A stretch of 64,000 nt of DNA from NCBI GenBank assembly GCA_932521025.1, contig OW051471.1, positions 7,440,001-7,504,000 of the forward strand, read 5' to 3'. Made by a program: the position numbers and the translations under genes. Below the pieces are notes generated by a model. That model worked only from the letters and a program-made list of their open reading frames with translations. It was not told where the DNA came from and ran no database searches. The DNA is from Oscheius onirici (taxonomy: Eukaryota; Nematoda; Chromadorea; Rhabditida; Rhabditidae). Positions 36,330-48,401 of the stretch are shown here, one piece after another; within the stretch, counting starts at the first letter, position 1, and every line of letters starts with the position of its first letter.

Positions 36330-38401
36330 ATGGAAACAAACGAGACGATACAAGAGGATCCATGCGGATTTGAGCCGCCTCCCCTGACAAATATTCGGTT
36401 TTGGCTGGTTACCGTCTTCGGATCCTCAATATCCCTCTTCAGCATAGTCAACAATCTCATTCTCTTCTATCTATTTTCTACTAGGTGAGTGAGCAGTTTT
36501 CATGGGAAACTTCTTGCAAAACCTGGATTGAATAAGATATCTGTCTGCGAACAACTACGACACATCTTTGCAAATATTCTGTTCAGAAAACACCATCGGA
36601 CCACGCACAATGTCTACCTCATGTTTCTCGCATTCTTCGATGTTTTCGTCAGCTTGGCTTATATCCTTTTGATGTCTGTCAACGTGGCTTCCGACTATTT
36701 CATTTCCCCCGTTCTTCTTAGAGCGTGGTCAGTTTAAACTGCTTAACCTATAAAGTTAATGTCAGGTTCATCTACATGGTCCCGATGATCACCATTTCAC
36801 ATATTGCAATGACAGCTTCCTCATTTCTTATCGTAGCTGCCTCATTTGAGCGTTACTGCCTAACACTCAATACGTTTTGTCTTCCATTCGCCCAAAAGTA
36901 TTCTATTTCGAGTTGGAGTTAATCTTGTTTTAGACATCGAACACTGATAGCGTCATTCGCTATCGTGTTGGGAGCCATCAGCAAAGGCTCAATGTACTTC
37001 GAGTTTGAACTTCACACACACAGCGAATGTGAAGGAACTATGGCCTACACATCTATGAACTACAGAGAATTTGTATTTGCAACACATTATAACGTTATTT
37101 TCAGATTATGGTGGGTTGGTCATTTTTATAAACAAGAGTTAGTTGAGGTACCGCAATCTGGTTACCATCTTCGCTCCCTTTTTCATCTTGGCCTATCTCA
37201 ACATCAGAATAGTCAAAGCTCTGACTGTTCATACCAAACTAACAGTCTGTCAATTGGCAGGGAATGCCATTCTCGAACAGGCCAAGCGAAAAGTAAGTCG
37301 AAATTTTTGTGTCGCTTTAAATGTGCACCTCCCTCTCTTACCCTTTGTATTCTGTTCACCCACATGTCTCCAGGGCCTCTTCTTCGACCCGATCCAGCGA
37401 AAGGTAACTCTCTTTTCCCTCAGTCTCAGTTGCACGTTTTCTTCTGTATTTTGTATAGTTAGTGCTGTAAATCAGTGACTCGGTTTGCCTACGATTGAGT
37501 TCTTCGACGTTTGGATTCTACTCGTTCAGTTCGGAGCATGATTTTTGGATAAATCGAATCGAACGAGAACAAACCAATTGGCTTTTAGGCAAATGCTAGA
37601 GCTGCAACCAGAACTCTAGTAATGGTCGTCTGCTGCTACCTTATTTCGAATATTATCAGCGTCATTTTGACGATTTGGGAGCATGTCGACAAAGAAACAC
37701 TTCTGGGAACTTATGTCGAGTAAGTTCTTTTAATCGAAGAAAGTTACGGAAGCAGAGTTTATGCAATTGCTGTCGACTTGGTCTCTCTTCTGACGACACT
37801 GGCTTGTGCTTGTCGCCTTCCTATCTACGTTTTGTGCCAGGTTCAGATCAGGAACGAGGTCAAGGAGATTCTGTTCAACATCTTCGGAAGTTTCAAGAAA
37901 ACTGATTGCAAAGTATAAAAGTTTCTCTACAGTTTAAAAAGTCTTTTTAGCTGAAGCAGAGCGAGTCGTCGACAAAAAAGGAGGGAGAACTCTCCGAAGA
38001 GTCGAAGCAAACTCTTTTGGTATGCTTCGTTCTTTGTTTATTTCAGAGCCCTAACATGCAAAAACCTGTCAATTTTATATAGGAATCGGCGAAGAGAAAC
38101 ATCAACTCTTATGGTGCTCTGGGACAAGGTAGAGTAGCCCAAAAACTGGGCTGATCCGTTGTGTCTAGACGTACTTTCAGTTCTAACTCTCGACACCTTT
38201 TCCGTTGAATTTCCTTTGCACTCAATTGGGTTCACCCTATCTCTTTCTGGTCTTTTGGAACTCTAAACTGTATTTTATTCTTTCAGAGCCCCGACATTTG
38301 GAACACTGAGATTGACAAGCAACGTGCAAAGGAACAATCCGGTGGAGCATATGAGACACTTCTATGACGTCTGGGACGAAGACTACGGCTACTTTCTGTG
38401 A
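36330..38401 (+). CDS. Rhodopsin-family peptide GPCR (FMRFamide-receptor-like)
   Basis: Seven-TM receptor expected to bind a neuropeptide at the neuronal surface. ATG lies one base after TTTCAG, giving METNETIQEDPCGFEPP, an N-terminus with an N-glycosylation site. TM1 LFSIVNNLILFYLFS, TM2 NVYLMFLAFFDVFVSLAYI, TM3 ending VAASFERYC (ERY in place of DRY), TM5 NLVTIFAPFFILAYLNIRIV, TM6 TRTLVMVVCCYLISNIIS, TM7 CRLPIYVLC in place of NPxxY, as in nematode frpr-type receptors. The tail is charged and ends HFYDVWDEDYGYFL. Introns range 37-280 bp; the long one between TM5 and TM6 contains a 30-nt candidate cassette exon (see findings). The last splice (donor after GGACAAG near 38127, acceptor CAGAG at about 38288) was chosen to keep frame. 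AATAAA follows the stop. Confidence 0.7.
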
Positions 38402-38932
38402 TACAATAAACCATTTGCTTTTTTAACTACTTTCCAATTTCAATTAATTGGTCCTTCACTTTTCAGATACGTTGGCCGCGCTGTTAAAATGACCTTCGAG
38501 ATAAACAGTGTCTGATCAAGGAAGAGAACGGCTCGAAGTTAAATGTAATAAATTTATAATATTCAGAACATAGACATTAAAACTAAGGTGTGAAAAGTAC
38601 AAAAGATACAATCTGTTGCCCGCAAAATGATCATTTGTGACGCCGTTTGCGGGTGGATAGGAACTGCGAGCTGTTGATGAGCGGTTCCCTAATTCGAAAT
38701 AAGAATCTCTTGTTCAATAGACAAGTAACTGTAAGACGCGATTATGCGCAAGAAAAGGTAGAATGAGATGGATAAAATAAATATCGCACTGGGGGGAATT
38801 AGCTGCTAAGGCGAGGGGAGCATACCACGAAAAAGACAAATGAAGGCCGATTTAACCAGAATTTTGAAGATTATTTGAAGGATTCATCAAGCTATCTAAA
38901 CCATAGTATTGAGATTATTGAGAAACTTACAT
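38402..38932. other. Intergenic between convergent GPCR and G-alpha genes
   Basis: 3' flanks of both genes; AATAAA-type signals near 38405 (plus). No other feature. Confidence 0.4.
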
Positions 38933-40736
38933 TTAGAAAAGACCGCATTGCCTCAAGTTCTCCCGAATGATGATATCCGTCACGGCATCGAAAACAAATC
39001 GAATATTGTTCGTGTCAGTGGCACAAGTAAAATGTGTGTAGATTTCCTAAGGATATCTCTTTTTAAGCTGAATAAAATAGCCTACTTTGTGTCCGTCCTT
39101 CCTTTTGTTCATATTTTCGAACTGTAATTGAATATAGGTCGCAGCCTCGTCGTAGCTGTTCGGTCCCTGGTACTCCGGGAAACAGATGGTCAATGGTGAT
39201 CGCTTGATCTTTTCCTCGAAGAGATCTTTTTTGTTCAGAAAGAGGATGATGGAAGTCTCGGTGAACCATTTGTTGTTGCAGATCGAATCAAACAATTTCA
39301 TAGATTCCACCATTCGGTTCTGCAAAAAGAACGTTAATCAAAAGATTCTTCTCCCTGTAACTCGAGCCCATCTCCAGAGTCCATCTCTCTTTTGGAACTC
39401 CCCAGAGAAAGGCTCTCTTTCCACCCCCACTCCTGCCCGCAATGGCAACACCCGCGATTAAATTAGCATCATTTACCCGTCGTCAAACAAACCAACCATT
39501 TCATCATCTTCGGCCAACAACATGTCGTATTCGCTTAAGGCTACGCAGAAGATGATTGCTGTTACCCCTTCGAAGCAATGAATCCACTTTTTCCGCTCGG
39601 AGCGTTGCCCTCCAACGTCGAACATTCTGAAAACAAGAGTTATAATAAACTCGCTTTGGATCTCCTAATTTTTGAAGTCATTCGAGCGCAAAATGAGTCT
39701 TATTCATCAGTGAAAGAGTCGAATGAAAATAGTTGATGCTTACTTGAAGTTGAGATCCTTGTATGTGAAGTGAGTCTCGACGATTCCAGTGGTCTTGACT
39801 CTTGTCCTGAGAACATCGTCCTGAGTGGGGATATAGTTCGGTTGAGAAATCTTGTCCAAGTTGTTGAGATAGTAAGGAGCTGAGTCGTTCAGTTGGTATT
39901 CGCGAGATCGTAAGTAGCACGTCTGCACACCATGATCTTGCCAGAGACGTTTCATTACGACGGCGAGGTCTGGAGGAAGTTCACCCTGAATTATTTAGTG
40001 AACAAAATAAACTAGTGGGGTATTTCCTCGTCGCAGTTTTGGGAAAGAGTGAAAAACTCTTTGGCGTCGTCATAGGAACTTTTGTTGGAAAAGTCGATAC
40101 GGAGTTTGTTCATGGCTCGGATAATGGCGACCATTGACTGAAAACAGTTTTTATCCAAGTTTTTTCATTGTCTTTTTCTCAAATAACAATTCTCATTTGT
40201 GATTACATTGCCCTTGTGATAAAGAAAGGCTACCATATGGTCGTCCTTTGTGAACAAGTTCGCTAAGACACTAGCTTGAATGCTTCGATTATGTAGTTCA
40301 AAGAATTTGCAAAATTCTGTTTTGCATGACAGGAAGAATGACAACTCGTCCTCTTATTCACTGGTATCCGAACGCGCTTCCGGCATTTCCGGGACAACAA
40401 TGGGACAGCTTCCGATGCCGGAAACAGATGTGTCTCTTTACCAGACTCGAAAATGTATAACCAACCTGGATGGTGTTGCTGAAAACGACGGGGCGATACT
40501 GTTTCCTCTCTTCGTCGCTGTATCCTGTCTCGTGGATGATTTTCATCTGTTTGACGATGGTACTCTTCCCGGATTCTCCAGCTCCGAGAAGAAGGAGCTT
40601 GACCTCTCGAGACGCTCTCTCCTGGTCTTGTTTGAGCTATAGAAAAATGTTGTTTTATCATATTCTGTCTTACCTGTTCGTCGATTTGTTTGGACCTCTG
40701 TTTGGCATGTTGGTCCGTGCTGTTGACGCAACCCAT
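38933..40736 (-). CDS. Heterotrimeric G protein alpha subunit, Gi class
   Basis: GTPase that relays signals from 7TM receptors, usually lowering cAMP. Start MGCVNSTDQ: Gly2 for myristate and Cys3 for palmitate. Motifs in order: P-loop [21 protein letters not shown] with the switch I Arg, [34 protein letters not shown], and [17 protein letters not shown]. The C-terminus NLRQCGLF has the Cys at -4 that pertussis toxin modifies in Gi/o proteins, and -CGLF is the Gi ending (Go usually ends -CGLY). Eight exons; introns run from 37 to about 317 bp. One intron (39966-40026 region) starts GA rather than GT at the only frame-compatible junction, CDE|GELPP (see findings). The N-terminal helix is not close enough to named worm subunits for a symbol. 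Confidence 0.88.
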
Positions 40737-41659
40737 CTAAATCACTTTTTATAAGCAAAAGCAAAGGGAAGAGAAATGATGTGACAGAGCGCCGTCAACG
40801 GCCAATGAATCATTTTCCGACGGGAGGCTGAGATTCAAATGTTTGTAGCAAGCCGTTTCTGGCACATTCTATAAATTCTTTTTGAAAATCGATAAGTATC
40901 GGGTCAGGTACGCAATCAAAACAGTAGGTAAATGGTGGAACCCAAGCGTCGCTCAGTCGTCTTTCAACCAATTAAAGGACGGAGATTACTTCCTGGATTC
41001 AAAATAGGAATACTCGTGGGATGGTGGATTGGTGAAGAGAAAATACGAAAAAAGCAATTACCGAATATGAAAACAAGGTAAAGTAAGAGTTAATTAAAGC
41101 AAAAAGTTATCTTTACGTCTGCAAAAGAAATGAGCTGATTTGCAGAGTAAATTCTTTTTCTTCAAAGAACAGCGAGCAAAACAAGCAATTTAGAGTGCAG
41201 CTGAAGATAAAAGGGGAAAGCATAATTGAAGCCTGCGGAGGAAATTTGAAGACTGGCGATACCGCCGCTTCGCGGGCAAGCTTTGCCGCCGAGCGCGTTT
41301 ACGGTGCGGACAGAAAAAAAAGGTCGCACGCCAGCCAGCAATAACTGACGGCTGCCACCCTTCTGTTTCAAGTGGGGCTCAACTCGGCGGCTGTCTTTTC
41401 TTGGAATTTTGGAATAACTTTCGGGCCATACTGAACTTGAATCTATGAAAAGTTTGACTTTCTCGTAGCAGGGAGAAATAACGTTTTTTGTTCAGTACGT
41501 ATTGCTTTTGTTCCAGTAACTATGTTCGGACATCATAAAAGGTCGTTATCGTGTCTCATAAGGTAGAAGTGTTCCTGTTATGAGCTGCATTTAGGCGTCC
41601 GTGGCTAGAAAACTCACAGAACAAAAGAGACAAAAAGAAGCATTATTTATAACAATAAA
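40737..41659. other. Intergenic
   Basis: Upstream of G-alpha-i and downstream of the next receptor. A minus frame at 41162-41371 has no motif. Nothing supported. Confidence 0.4.
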
Positions 41660-43106
41660 TCAATGTGTTGGAGAGGCTGTGGCTGGTTTCCGATCGAGAT
41701 TCTGAGACGTTACACAGTCGACCGTCGACATCTTCGCCTTGACTGGCCAGCCGGAAAAGCCTGAAAGAGTCTTTTCATCATCTGAATAGATTACCGATTA
41801 GACGAAAAAGAGTCCTCCGATAATCAGCAATACACACCAGAGCAATGATCGGATCTATGACCTTGGGAATTGTGGTGAACATGGCGAAGAACGGAGTGAT
41901 TGGCTCGAAGACGACATGGTCCCAGAAAGGGTAAGTCAAGTTGATGACAGACGGAATGTGACACAGGAAGACGGGAATAATTGTCTGGAAATACGTGTTA
42001 TTTTTACTCGTCTGTTTATCTCATTACACATCTATTGCATCAAGGACAACAGGGCAATTACCATGAGTTTCCGCAAAGATGAATGATTGTCTAGGACTAT
42101 ATTGTTTGCAAAGAATTCTAGTTTACACAGAAAGAATTTAGGCAGGATCAACTAAGCCTTGTGAGCAAAACAACCATTCAGTCCTTTTTAAAACCGATTG
42201 AAGTTCCGGAGACAATGTCCGAAACAATACCTGTAGGAGGAGAGTGACAAAGAGCTGCTTCTCCAGCTTCAGCTTGTTCTGTGGCTTTGTGTGTCTCATC
42301 TTCCTGATCTCCATTCCTATCTTCCAAGCACAAAACACTATGATAACGCCCGAGACACAAACAATCAGAAAATGAGTACTGGTCGCTCCGATTCCACTCG
42401 GTGACGGACTGCCGTTAATATCCTGCAATTTGAAGATAAACTGTTGACATTGGTGATCGCACAAATAGTCTAAGCATGGTGTAGCCAATGTCCCGGACGT
42501 TGACGATTCCAAAGTCGAGAACGAGCTTGTCTTCCATAGTTTTCGTGATTTTGTTGACGGCACACCAATAGATTGTGCAGAGGCCACAATAGAAAACAAA
42601 TGTGACAAAGGCAAAGATGAAGAGAGCTTGAATCCAGACTCTACCTTCAATGTACAGCACCCAGTTTCTTCTGGTAAATATAATTTCTTGTTTTTGAGAT
42701 ATTTTACCTGCAAACAACAACATATCGATAGAGAAAGTTGACTACGACGCATCCCATCCAGATCTCGTAGAAGAAACAATACATGGCACTTCCTAGAAAA
42801 GCAGCACGGGTGCCAATGAGTGGCCCGCGGTAACTGAAGAAAATCCAAGTTTTCTCCCAGACAAAGTGGATCTGAAAAGAGTTTATACGATTCTTCGCGT
42901 AAACTCACAGGAAGTCCAACGAGCACTGTTGCAGCATACAGTATTTCAAAGCAGGCGTAGGCAAACATTAGCCATCGGTAGAATCCCAACCCGGCTTTCC
43001 GAGAGTTGAAAATAACAAATTGAAAGAGAAGGTTCAGTCCAATTCCGAGAATGCAGAAGACAACTTGTCCATGTACCGAAATTGTCAGAAGCGTCGCAGA
43101 ATACAT
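41660..43106 (-). CDS. 7TM chemoreceptor, str/srj superfamily
   Basis: Predicted chemosensory GPCR, more distant from the three at 21-25 kb. ATG at 43106 gives MYSATLLTISVHG. TM1 LGIGLNLLFQFVIFN, TM2 with GFYRWLMFAYACFEILYA, VLVGLP, TM3 ending VVVNFLYRYVVVC, then RRNWVLYIEGRVW. The third loop has EIRKMRHTKPQNKLKLEKQLFVTLLLQ; TM6-7 read PVFLCHIPSVINLTYPF and FTTIPKVIDPIIALV, then CIADYRRTLFRLI. A Ser/Thr-rich tail ends ATASPTH. Introns include 36-bp ones (one is GT...ACCAG after YVVVC) and a long one of about 250 bp before TIIPVF. Frame is open at all chosen junctions. Confidence 0.72.
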
Positions 43107-43927
43107 CACCTAAAGGAACAGTAGTTGTACAGAAAATGAACAAATGACGGATGTTTCTGAGTCAGGGGCTTATGGCCGAAGACTGGAATGAAATTTGTTA
43201 GATAAAGTTATTTTACTGATAAAAGCAGACAGAAAGTATACGAGATATTTCAGATTCGAAAGCAGGGAATCCCGTGGAATTTACGTAGTGTACGGAAACT
43301 GGTCATCTGATTGTAATTGTGTTATTTTTGGTTGATTAGGAGAACAATACTTATCCAATGCGATGAATAGACTAACAAAAGAGAGATAAACTTTAATCTC
43401 AAAGCTTTGCTGAGAACAATCGAAAGAGATGACTGGACAAATGGTTTCTGACGAGTAGGCGGAAACATTCAATTCGGACAAGGAAGCAGGCCATCTGCAT
43501 AATATTCTGTTAGCTATTATGACTAGAAATATTGTTAATGTCCTACTGTATGGAGAGTAAATGTTAATCTCATTTCTCCTTGACACAGAGTCTGTTCTCG
43601 GCCCGAGATTAAGCTAACAAGAAAACAAGTTATAGAATCAGCGAGTCATTTTTTGACACCAATTGCAAATAAAATAGGCAACAAAAAGATTCAAGAACCA
43701 TTTCAAAACTGCTTGAAATCAGTGAAACTGGCCAAATCATAGTCTGCTGCCACAGCCGAAAGAATAAATTGAACGTAGAATTCGTTTTCTTTCTATTTGT
43801 CTGTGTAGCCAAAAACCCTGATCAAAGAACCGATTCGACAATAAGTCAAGCCAGACCCCTTGTGCCAAATCCAGTAGTTTCCTACTCCTATTTGTCCATC
43901 TTGTATATTTATTTCTGGTCACTTTCT
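43107..43927. other. Intergenic
   Basis: No gene recognised. Short minus frames at 43281-43586 and 43630-43931 have no motif. Confidence 0.4.
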
Positions 43928-45560
43928 TCATCTAATTTTCCGAACCATCTCAAAAAATAAGTTGTCTTTCTTGAACGCGTCAAGAAGATTGAAAATTTCC
44001 AAGTCTTCTTTGCATCTCATCAATTCAACCATGATCATGCTGTGCAAATTCATAAGTTCTCCAAAGCGAATTGCAGGCGAAGGTTCATTCACAGATCTGA
44101 AAATTATACTCTTTTTGCATTGCGAATCATACTTGTAGTAGTTGTTAATGTCCTCGTACAACCTGGCCCTGACCTTTCGAATGCATTCAGTCGTTTTTGT
44201 GGAAGCATTTGATAACGCTAAAACAATCAGGTTACTATAAAAATGGAAAAACATCTACCAGTGTTCCACATCATCAGTCCACAAAGGGCTACCCACTCAT
44301 ATTCTCTTACTTTCATGTCATCCAGAATGTAGGTTATTTTCATCTTTTCGGGACTCATTCCCTTCTTCAGATGTCTGAAAAAATCGTTTTGTTGTTGTTA
44401 GCATTCTCACTTTATAACGTCCGCTTTGAGAAAACTAGAGCTGTCGCCAATGTCGTCGATCCATTCCTCGCAACGATCGATGTCAAGATACATTGTTTCG
44501 GAGACGATACAACTGAACAACTGTTCCAAAATAATCAGAGAACCCACATTTGAGTAAACTGTTCTCTGGGGACCAGTTTGTATGTTCTCCAGGAACAGTC
44601 AAACCACCAAAGATACACAAAGAACGGCTGGAGAAGATGCCACTGAACTAAATGGTTATCATCAATGAGAAAACAGACCTTTTCCTCTTCTTCCAGCTCG
44701 GAGAATTCTTCGAAAGTCGCAGCGACAAACTCCGTAACTGGGGAAATGGCAGCTCGGAAAAAGAGAGACACGTGTTTTGAACGGCCGTGAGCAAGCCCCT
44801 AAATTTTCATTTGATTTCACCAATTACTGTATCAACCACTAGTGGTCCTTTATTATGCATTTTCTTATAAGTTTCAGGCTCCAGCGCCATTTCCGTAGCT
44901 TTGCGAACGGCGCAAAGTTGTCTGAATCAGTTATTTTCGGCTGCCAGAATCTGAACCTGTAGTTCACAACAGCCTTGTGAAGAAGTACAGGCTCGATTGA
45001 GGAGACACTTGAATTTTTGATATCAAGACGGGGAGATGATGTGTTTGTCTGAAAGACGATTTCTTTGCGGATGTGAATTGAACCTCGCTTTCTGAGGGGC
45101 TTCCAGCGTAAAGAGGATGAGGATCGTGCATCTTTGGAATTATTGGGTCTCGTTTTCCTTGAACACCGGAAAAAAAGTTTGAAATCTTAGAAAAAAAACT
45201 ATACCATCAACTTGCATTCCCACATCTAAACATTTCTGAAGTCGGCATTTTCGACAAAGACAGCGGATAGCTAAAATTACGGCAATTGTGTCTTTGGCGT
45301 AATACACTCACATTTGTCAATCTGACAGTTTCCTCCAGTTCTGCAAGAGTACCGCTTCTTTTCAACAATTGATCTTCTGAACTGAATATCTCGGTCGGCA
45401 GTTCAGTAGTTTAAAGACTTACAAAAGCTGCACAGGCTCGACAGGCGTCTGTTCCAAAATGACTGCCTATTGTTGTCTCCGAGCAAACACTACACACTCG
45501 ACTTCTAAAAAATATATTTGGAGCATGGAAAAACACTCACATTCCAGGGATATCCTCCAT
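43928..45560 (-). CDS. Nuclear hormone receptor, nematode-expanded type
   Basis: Nuclear transcription factor with a two-zinc-finger DNA-binding domain and a ligand-binding domain. The start is MEDIPGI followed by the first finger CSVCSETTIGSHFGTDACRAC; the P-box region ACRACAAFFRRSI is the form typical of the expanded worm NHR set. The second finger is CRTGGNCQIDK...CLCRKCRLQKCLDVGM. A hinge rich in Ser/Pro (DPHPLYAGSPSESE, TNTSSPRLDIKN) leads to the LBD, where WWFDCSWRTYKL, LDDMKVREYEWVALCGLMMWN and the final helix region FKKDNLFFEMVRKIR are clear. About a dozen exons, introns about 35-50 bp. Ligand and target genes unknown. A few internal junctions in the LBD were chosen to keep the frame. 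Confidence 0.78.
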
Positions 45561-45965
45561 TTTCCACAGAAACGAACTGAAAACGAAAAGATGAAACGGG
45601 TTGAAATTCAATTAAGTCGGAATGACATTTAGGAATGGACTGTCTGCAAAATCATCACCGATGACTTTTCCCTTGGACTACAAGACACCAAGAACTGGGA
45701 TAGAGTCTGAACTCTCCCTTTTGTCGGAGTTGAATTGAAATAGCAGGGCGTACACTGGAAAAGCAAAAATTGTAAGATGATCGTTTTTGCTAACTTGATC
45801 GAAAGTTAGAGAAAGAAGAGAACTGATTGCGGAAACCCGCCGCCCGTCAAACACGGCAGATCAAAGAGTAAAGCACAAACTATAAAACAAAGTGTAACAC
45901 ATGCTTGTTTTGTTGCTGGTTAAAAAACGAACTAAATATGAATATTAGCTTATTTGGTTTGATGT
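45561..45965. other. Intergenic
   Basis: Upstream of the NHR gene. No coding or repeat feature recognised. Confidence 0.4.
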
Positions 45966-46265
45966 CTAACAGATAGTTGCAGGGTAAGTTGAACAAGGCG
46001 GATACGCGCATCTGCAGAGACCGATTCGATAACACGCACCACAGACTACAACACACAATGATTCTTTGAACTTTGCCGAACCCCCGTGATCTTTTCTGAT
46101 ACCGTGAAACATGGCACTGAAAAAACGCAGTACTCGTACAATATTATCTCTATTATCAAAAATGCGTCTGTGGTGGACTGTTCGTTTGTTTGTCCGGACC
46201 TCAAATGGTCGTGCCAAGGTAGACAGTGTCAGGATTACAATCAGTTTCGAACTTAGTGGTAACAT
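45966..46265 (-). CDS. Candidate small secreted cysteine-rich protein
   Basis: A 99-codon frame beginning MLPLSSKLIVILTLSTLARP (weak signal peptide) and ending with a dense cysteine cluster: LCVVVCGACYRIGLCRCAYPPC then ATIC and stop. The middle (RTNKRTVHHRRIF...RVLRFF) is basic and contains an RR site. The middle may hide a small intron ending at TTTTTTCAG before TGCCATG (about 46113), but no clear donor fits. I do not recognise the family; short secreted Cys-rich peptides of this shape are often antimicrobial or cuticular. It could also be a chance frame. Confidence 0.35.
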   Translation of the reverse strand: MLPLSSKLIVILTLSTLARPFEVRTNKRTVHHRRIFDNRDNIVRVLRFFSAMFHGIRKDHGGSAKFKESLCVVVCGACYRIGLCRCAYPPCSTYPATIC

Positions 46266-46699
46266 CACAGTTAGGTTTTGTCAAAAGATTAGTCAAATTG
46301 AATAGGGAATCCAGAACAAAGACTATTTGTCGTTTTTAGCCGACAGAACCACTAATTAAGTTGACGACAAGAAGCTGGTTTTCACAAAAGGTCATCAAGT
46401 ATGTGTGGGATGGGGGTTGAACAGACCTACTGGCTCGGCCACACTGGCCCAAATATGGTCTTGTGGATTCATCGGCAAAGTCTGAGAAACTGTTCAAACT
46501 TTCAAATATGACAGAGGCTAACTGATTTGATACCATTCGGGGATTCTCGAGATGTTTTTTTCACACGTTCCCGCGTTCCAATTGGCTTGTTGAAAAGCAG
46601 CTGGTTTCTGGAATAACGACACTCGCTGTCCCGCATTTTCCCTTCTTCCCGACTCTCCGTTCAAGATGCAATCTGTCCGCCCGGTTCTCCTTATTCTAC
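46266..46699. other. Intergenic
   Basis: Between the small Cys-rich frame and the glycosyltransferase. A minus frame at 46518-46775 overlaps the latter's first exon and shows no motif. Confidence 0.4.
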
Positions 46700-47957
46700 A
46701 TGTCTCTTCGCGACAATCCCGCTTATAAACGATTCGGTCAGAAATCGATTCTTCCAATTGGCCTAATCCAGACAATTTTCAGATTTGATTAAATTTGAAA
46801 ATCTCCCGAAAGTCAGAGTACGGCCGATTGATAGCAAGACCATTCTCATCTACTTTGCCCTAACTCTAATTCCATTGATAAAAACTGTTTTTCCTTTGGC
46901 GTTGTTTGAGAAAGGACCGTTTGAAGCAAGTTAGTTGCTTTGAAACCTACAATTTCGTTTTCAGCTGATCTTTCCAAGAAAATCTCTACGCGAATCACAT
47001 TTTTGGATGAGCCGACTCTTCCGGACACTGTTGATGTTTTAGTCACAGTCAACTCTCAGATATCGGAGCATCATCTTCGAAATGAAATCCGTGCAAGTTG
47101 GGCAAATTCGTCCAATTTTGATCCAACTCTAACAACAGTGATTTTCGTGGTTGGCCGACCGGTAAGTTCGTAGACGGAATGTGACTGACCAGTTCAGAAC
47201 TCAAATCAAGAATCAGAGTTGATAAGGCAAGAAAACAAGAAATATCGAGACTTGCTTGTTCTTGATGTGGAAGAAGGATATTATTCGTTGTCGCTGAAAA
47301 CATATGGCATGCTCTACTACAAAGCGGAGAGACTTCCTGGAACGAAATGTCTAGTCAAGGTGTGTCTCCCAGTCTGAATAGCAAAAGCTCTTTGTTCAGG
47401 CAGACAGCGACAACGTTCTCCATCTTTTCCATTACGAGGTTCTTTGCGAAGAAACCAGTAAGTGTGGTGTATATCACTCTTAGAAAATATTACAGAAGCC
47501 CCTTTAATTATGGGAAGATGTGATATTGATCGAAGAGTCAAAAGAAACAACTCCAAGTGGGCCATTCCTCTTGGTCTCTATAAACCTGATCACTGGCCGC
47601 GATACTGCTCGACCGGAACATATATCTTCTGTGGCAAAAACATCCCTAAAGAGATTATAAAAGCAGCGAAAAAGACTAAATTCTTCACTTCAGTGAATTA
47701 CCGGTATTCTGTCTCTCTTTCCTGCACACCGAAAAACTTACAGACGTTTGCCAGAGGACGTTCTCTTCACAGGGATTTTGGCTGAGATTGCAGGAATCAG
47801 ACGGAAGAATGTTGGAGGAATAAGTTTCCGAGATCAGCCGGACTATCCTTGTCGGGATGTCAAGTTCACTCTCAGCATTCATATGCACAGAAAAAAAAAT
47901 CCGATCTACTACTACCGGAAAATGAATTCCTTGGTTGGAACAACTTGTCTCATCTGA
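46700..47957 (+). CDS. GT31-family beta-1,3-glycosyltransferase (galactosyltransferase-like)
   Basis: Type II Golgi membrane enzyme expected to add a sugar in beta-1,3 linkage to a glycan. The first exon gives MSLRDNPAYKRF, a cytosolic tail; a membrane anchor follows (TILIYFALTLIPLIKTVFPL). The catalytic part has the GT31 signs: RNEIRASWAN, VIFVVGRP, a LVLDVEEGYYSLSLKTYGML strand, then KADSDNVLH in place of the usual K(T/A)DDDVF metal site, a GRCDIDRRVKRNNSKW block, YCSTGTYIF, and LPEDVLFTGILAEIAGI, matching the ED-V motif. The tail is basic (HMHRKKNPIYYYRK). Six or seven introns, 36-50 bp. The DSD triad keeps the first and last aspartates. Acceptor and tissue unknown. Confidence 0.75.
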
Positions 47958-48401
47958 GTCTTTTCCTTTTCTATTCATTCTTCTACGGGTCTGTCAAAGT
48001 GCTACAATGAATTTCTTTGAAGAGCGTTCTTTCTCGCAAAACAATTATTCATTCTCCCAGTCTACATATGAACATGGCTCGCTCAGATCAAGGATCGTGG
48101 GAATTCCGGGCCGTCGACGTTTTTGTTCCCATTGTTTTCAATTACCTTCTTCGTGTATTAAACACCAGTCAAAAGATCACTTTAATGAGGGACAAAAATA
48201 TTTTCAGATAGTTCTAGAGATCTAAAGTCGCTTGAAGGGTTCTTACTGATACGTAAGAACATGGCGTACACGACATTATTCTGCTCTCGTTGCAAAAAAA
48301 CGTAAGATCGAAAGATGAAGGAACAACAGCTTTGACGTAATGGCCTCAGACGCGATTATTGTATTTCAAACGAAGATAGTGCAACTTGGGGGGGGGGGGG
48401 G
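47958..48401. other. Intergenic, ends in a 15-G run
   Basis: No gene seen. At 48388-48402 there are 15 consecutive G residues directly next to the end of the MITE listed below; the last G is shared. Confidence 0.5.
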
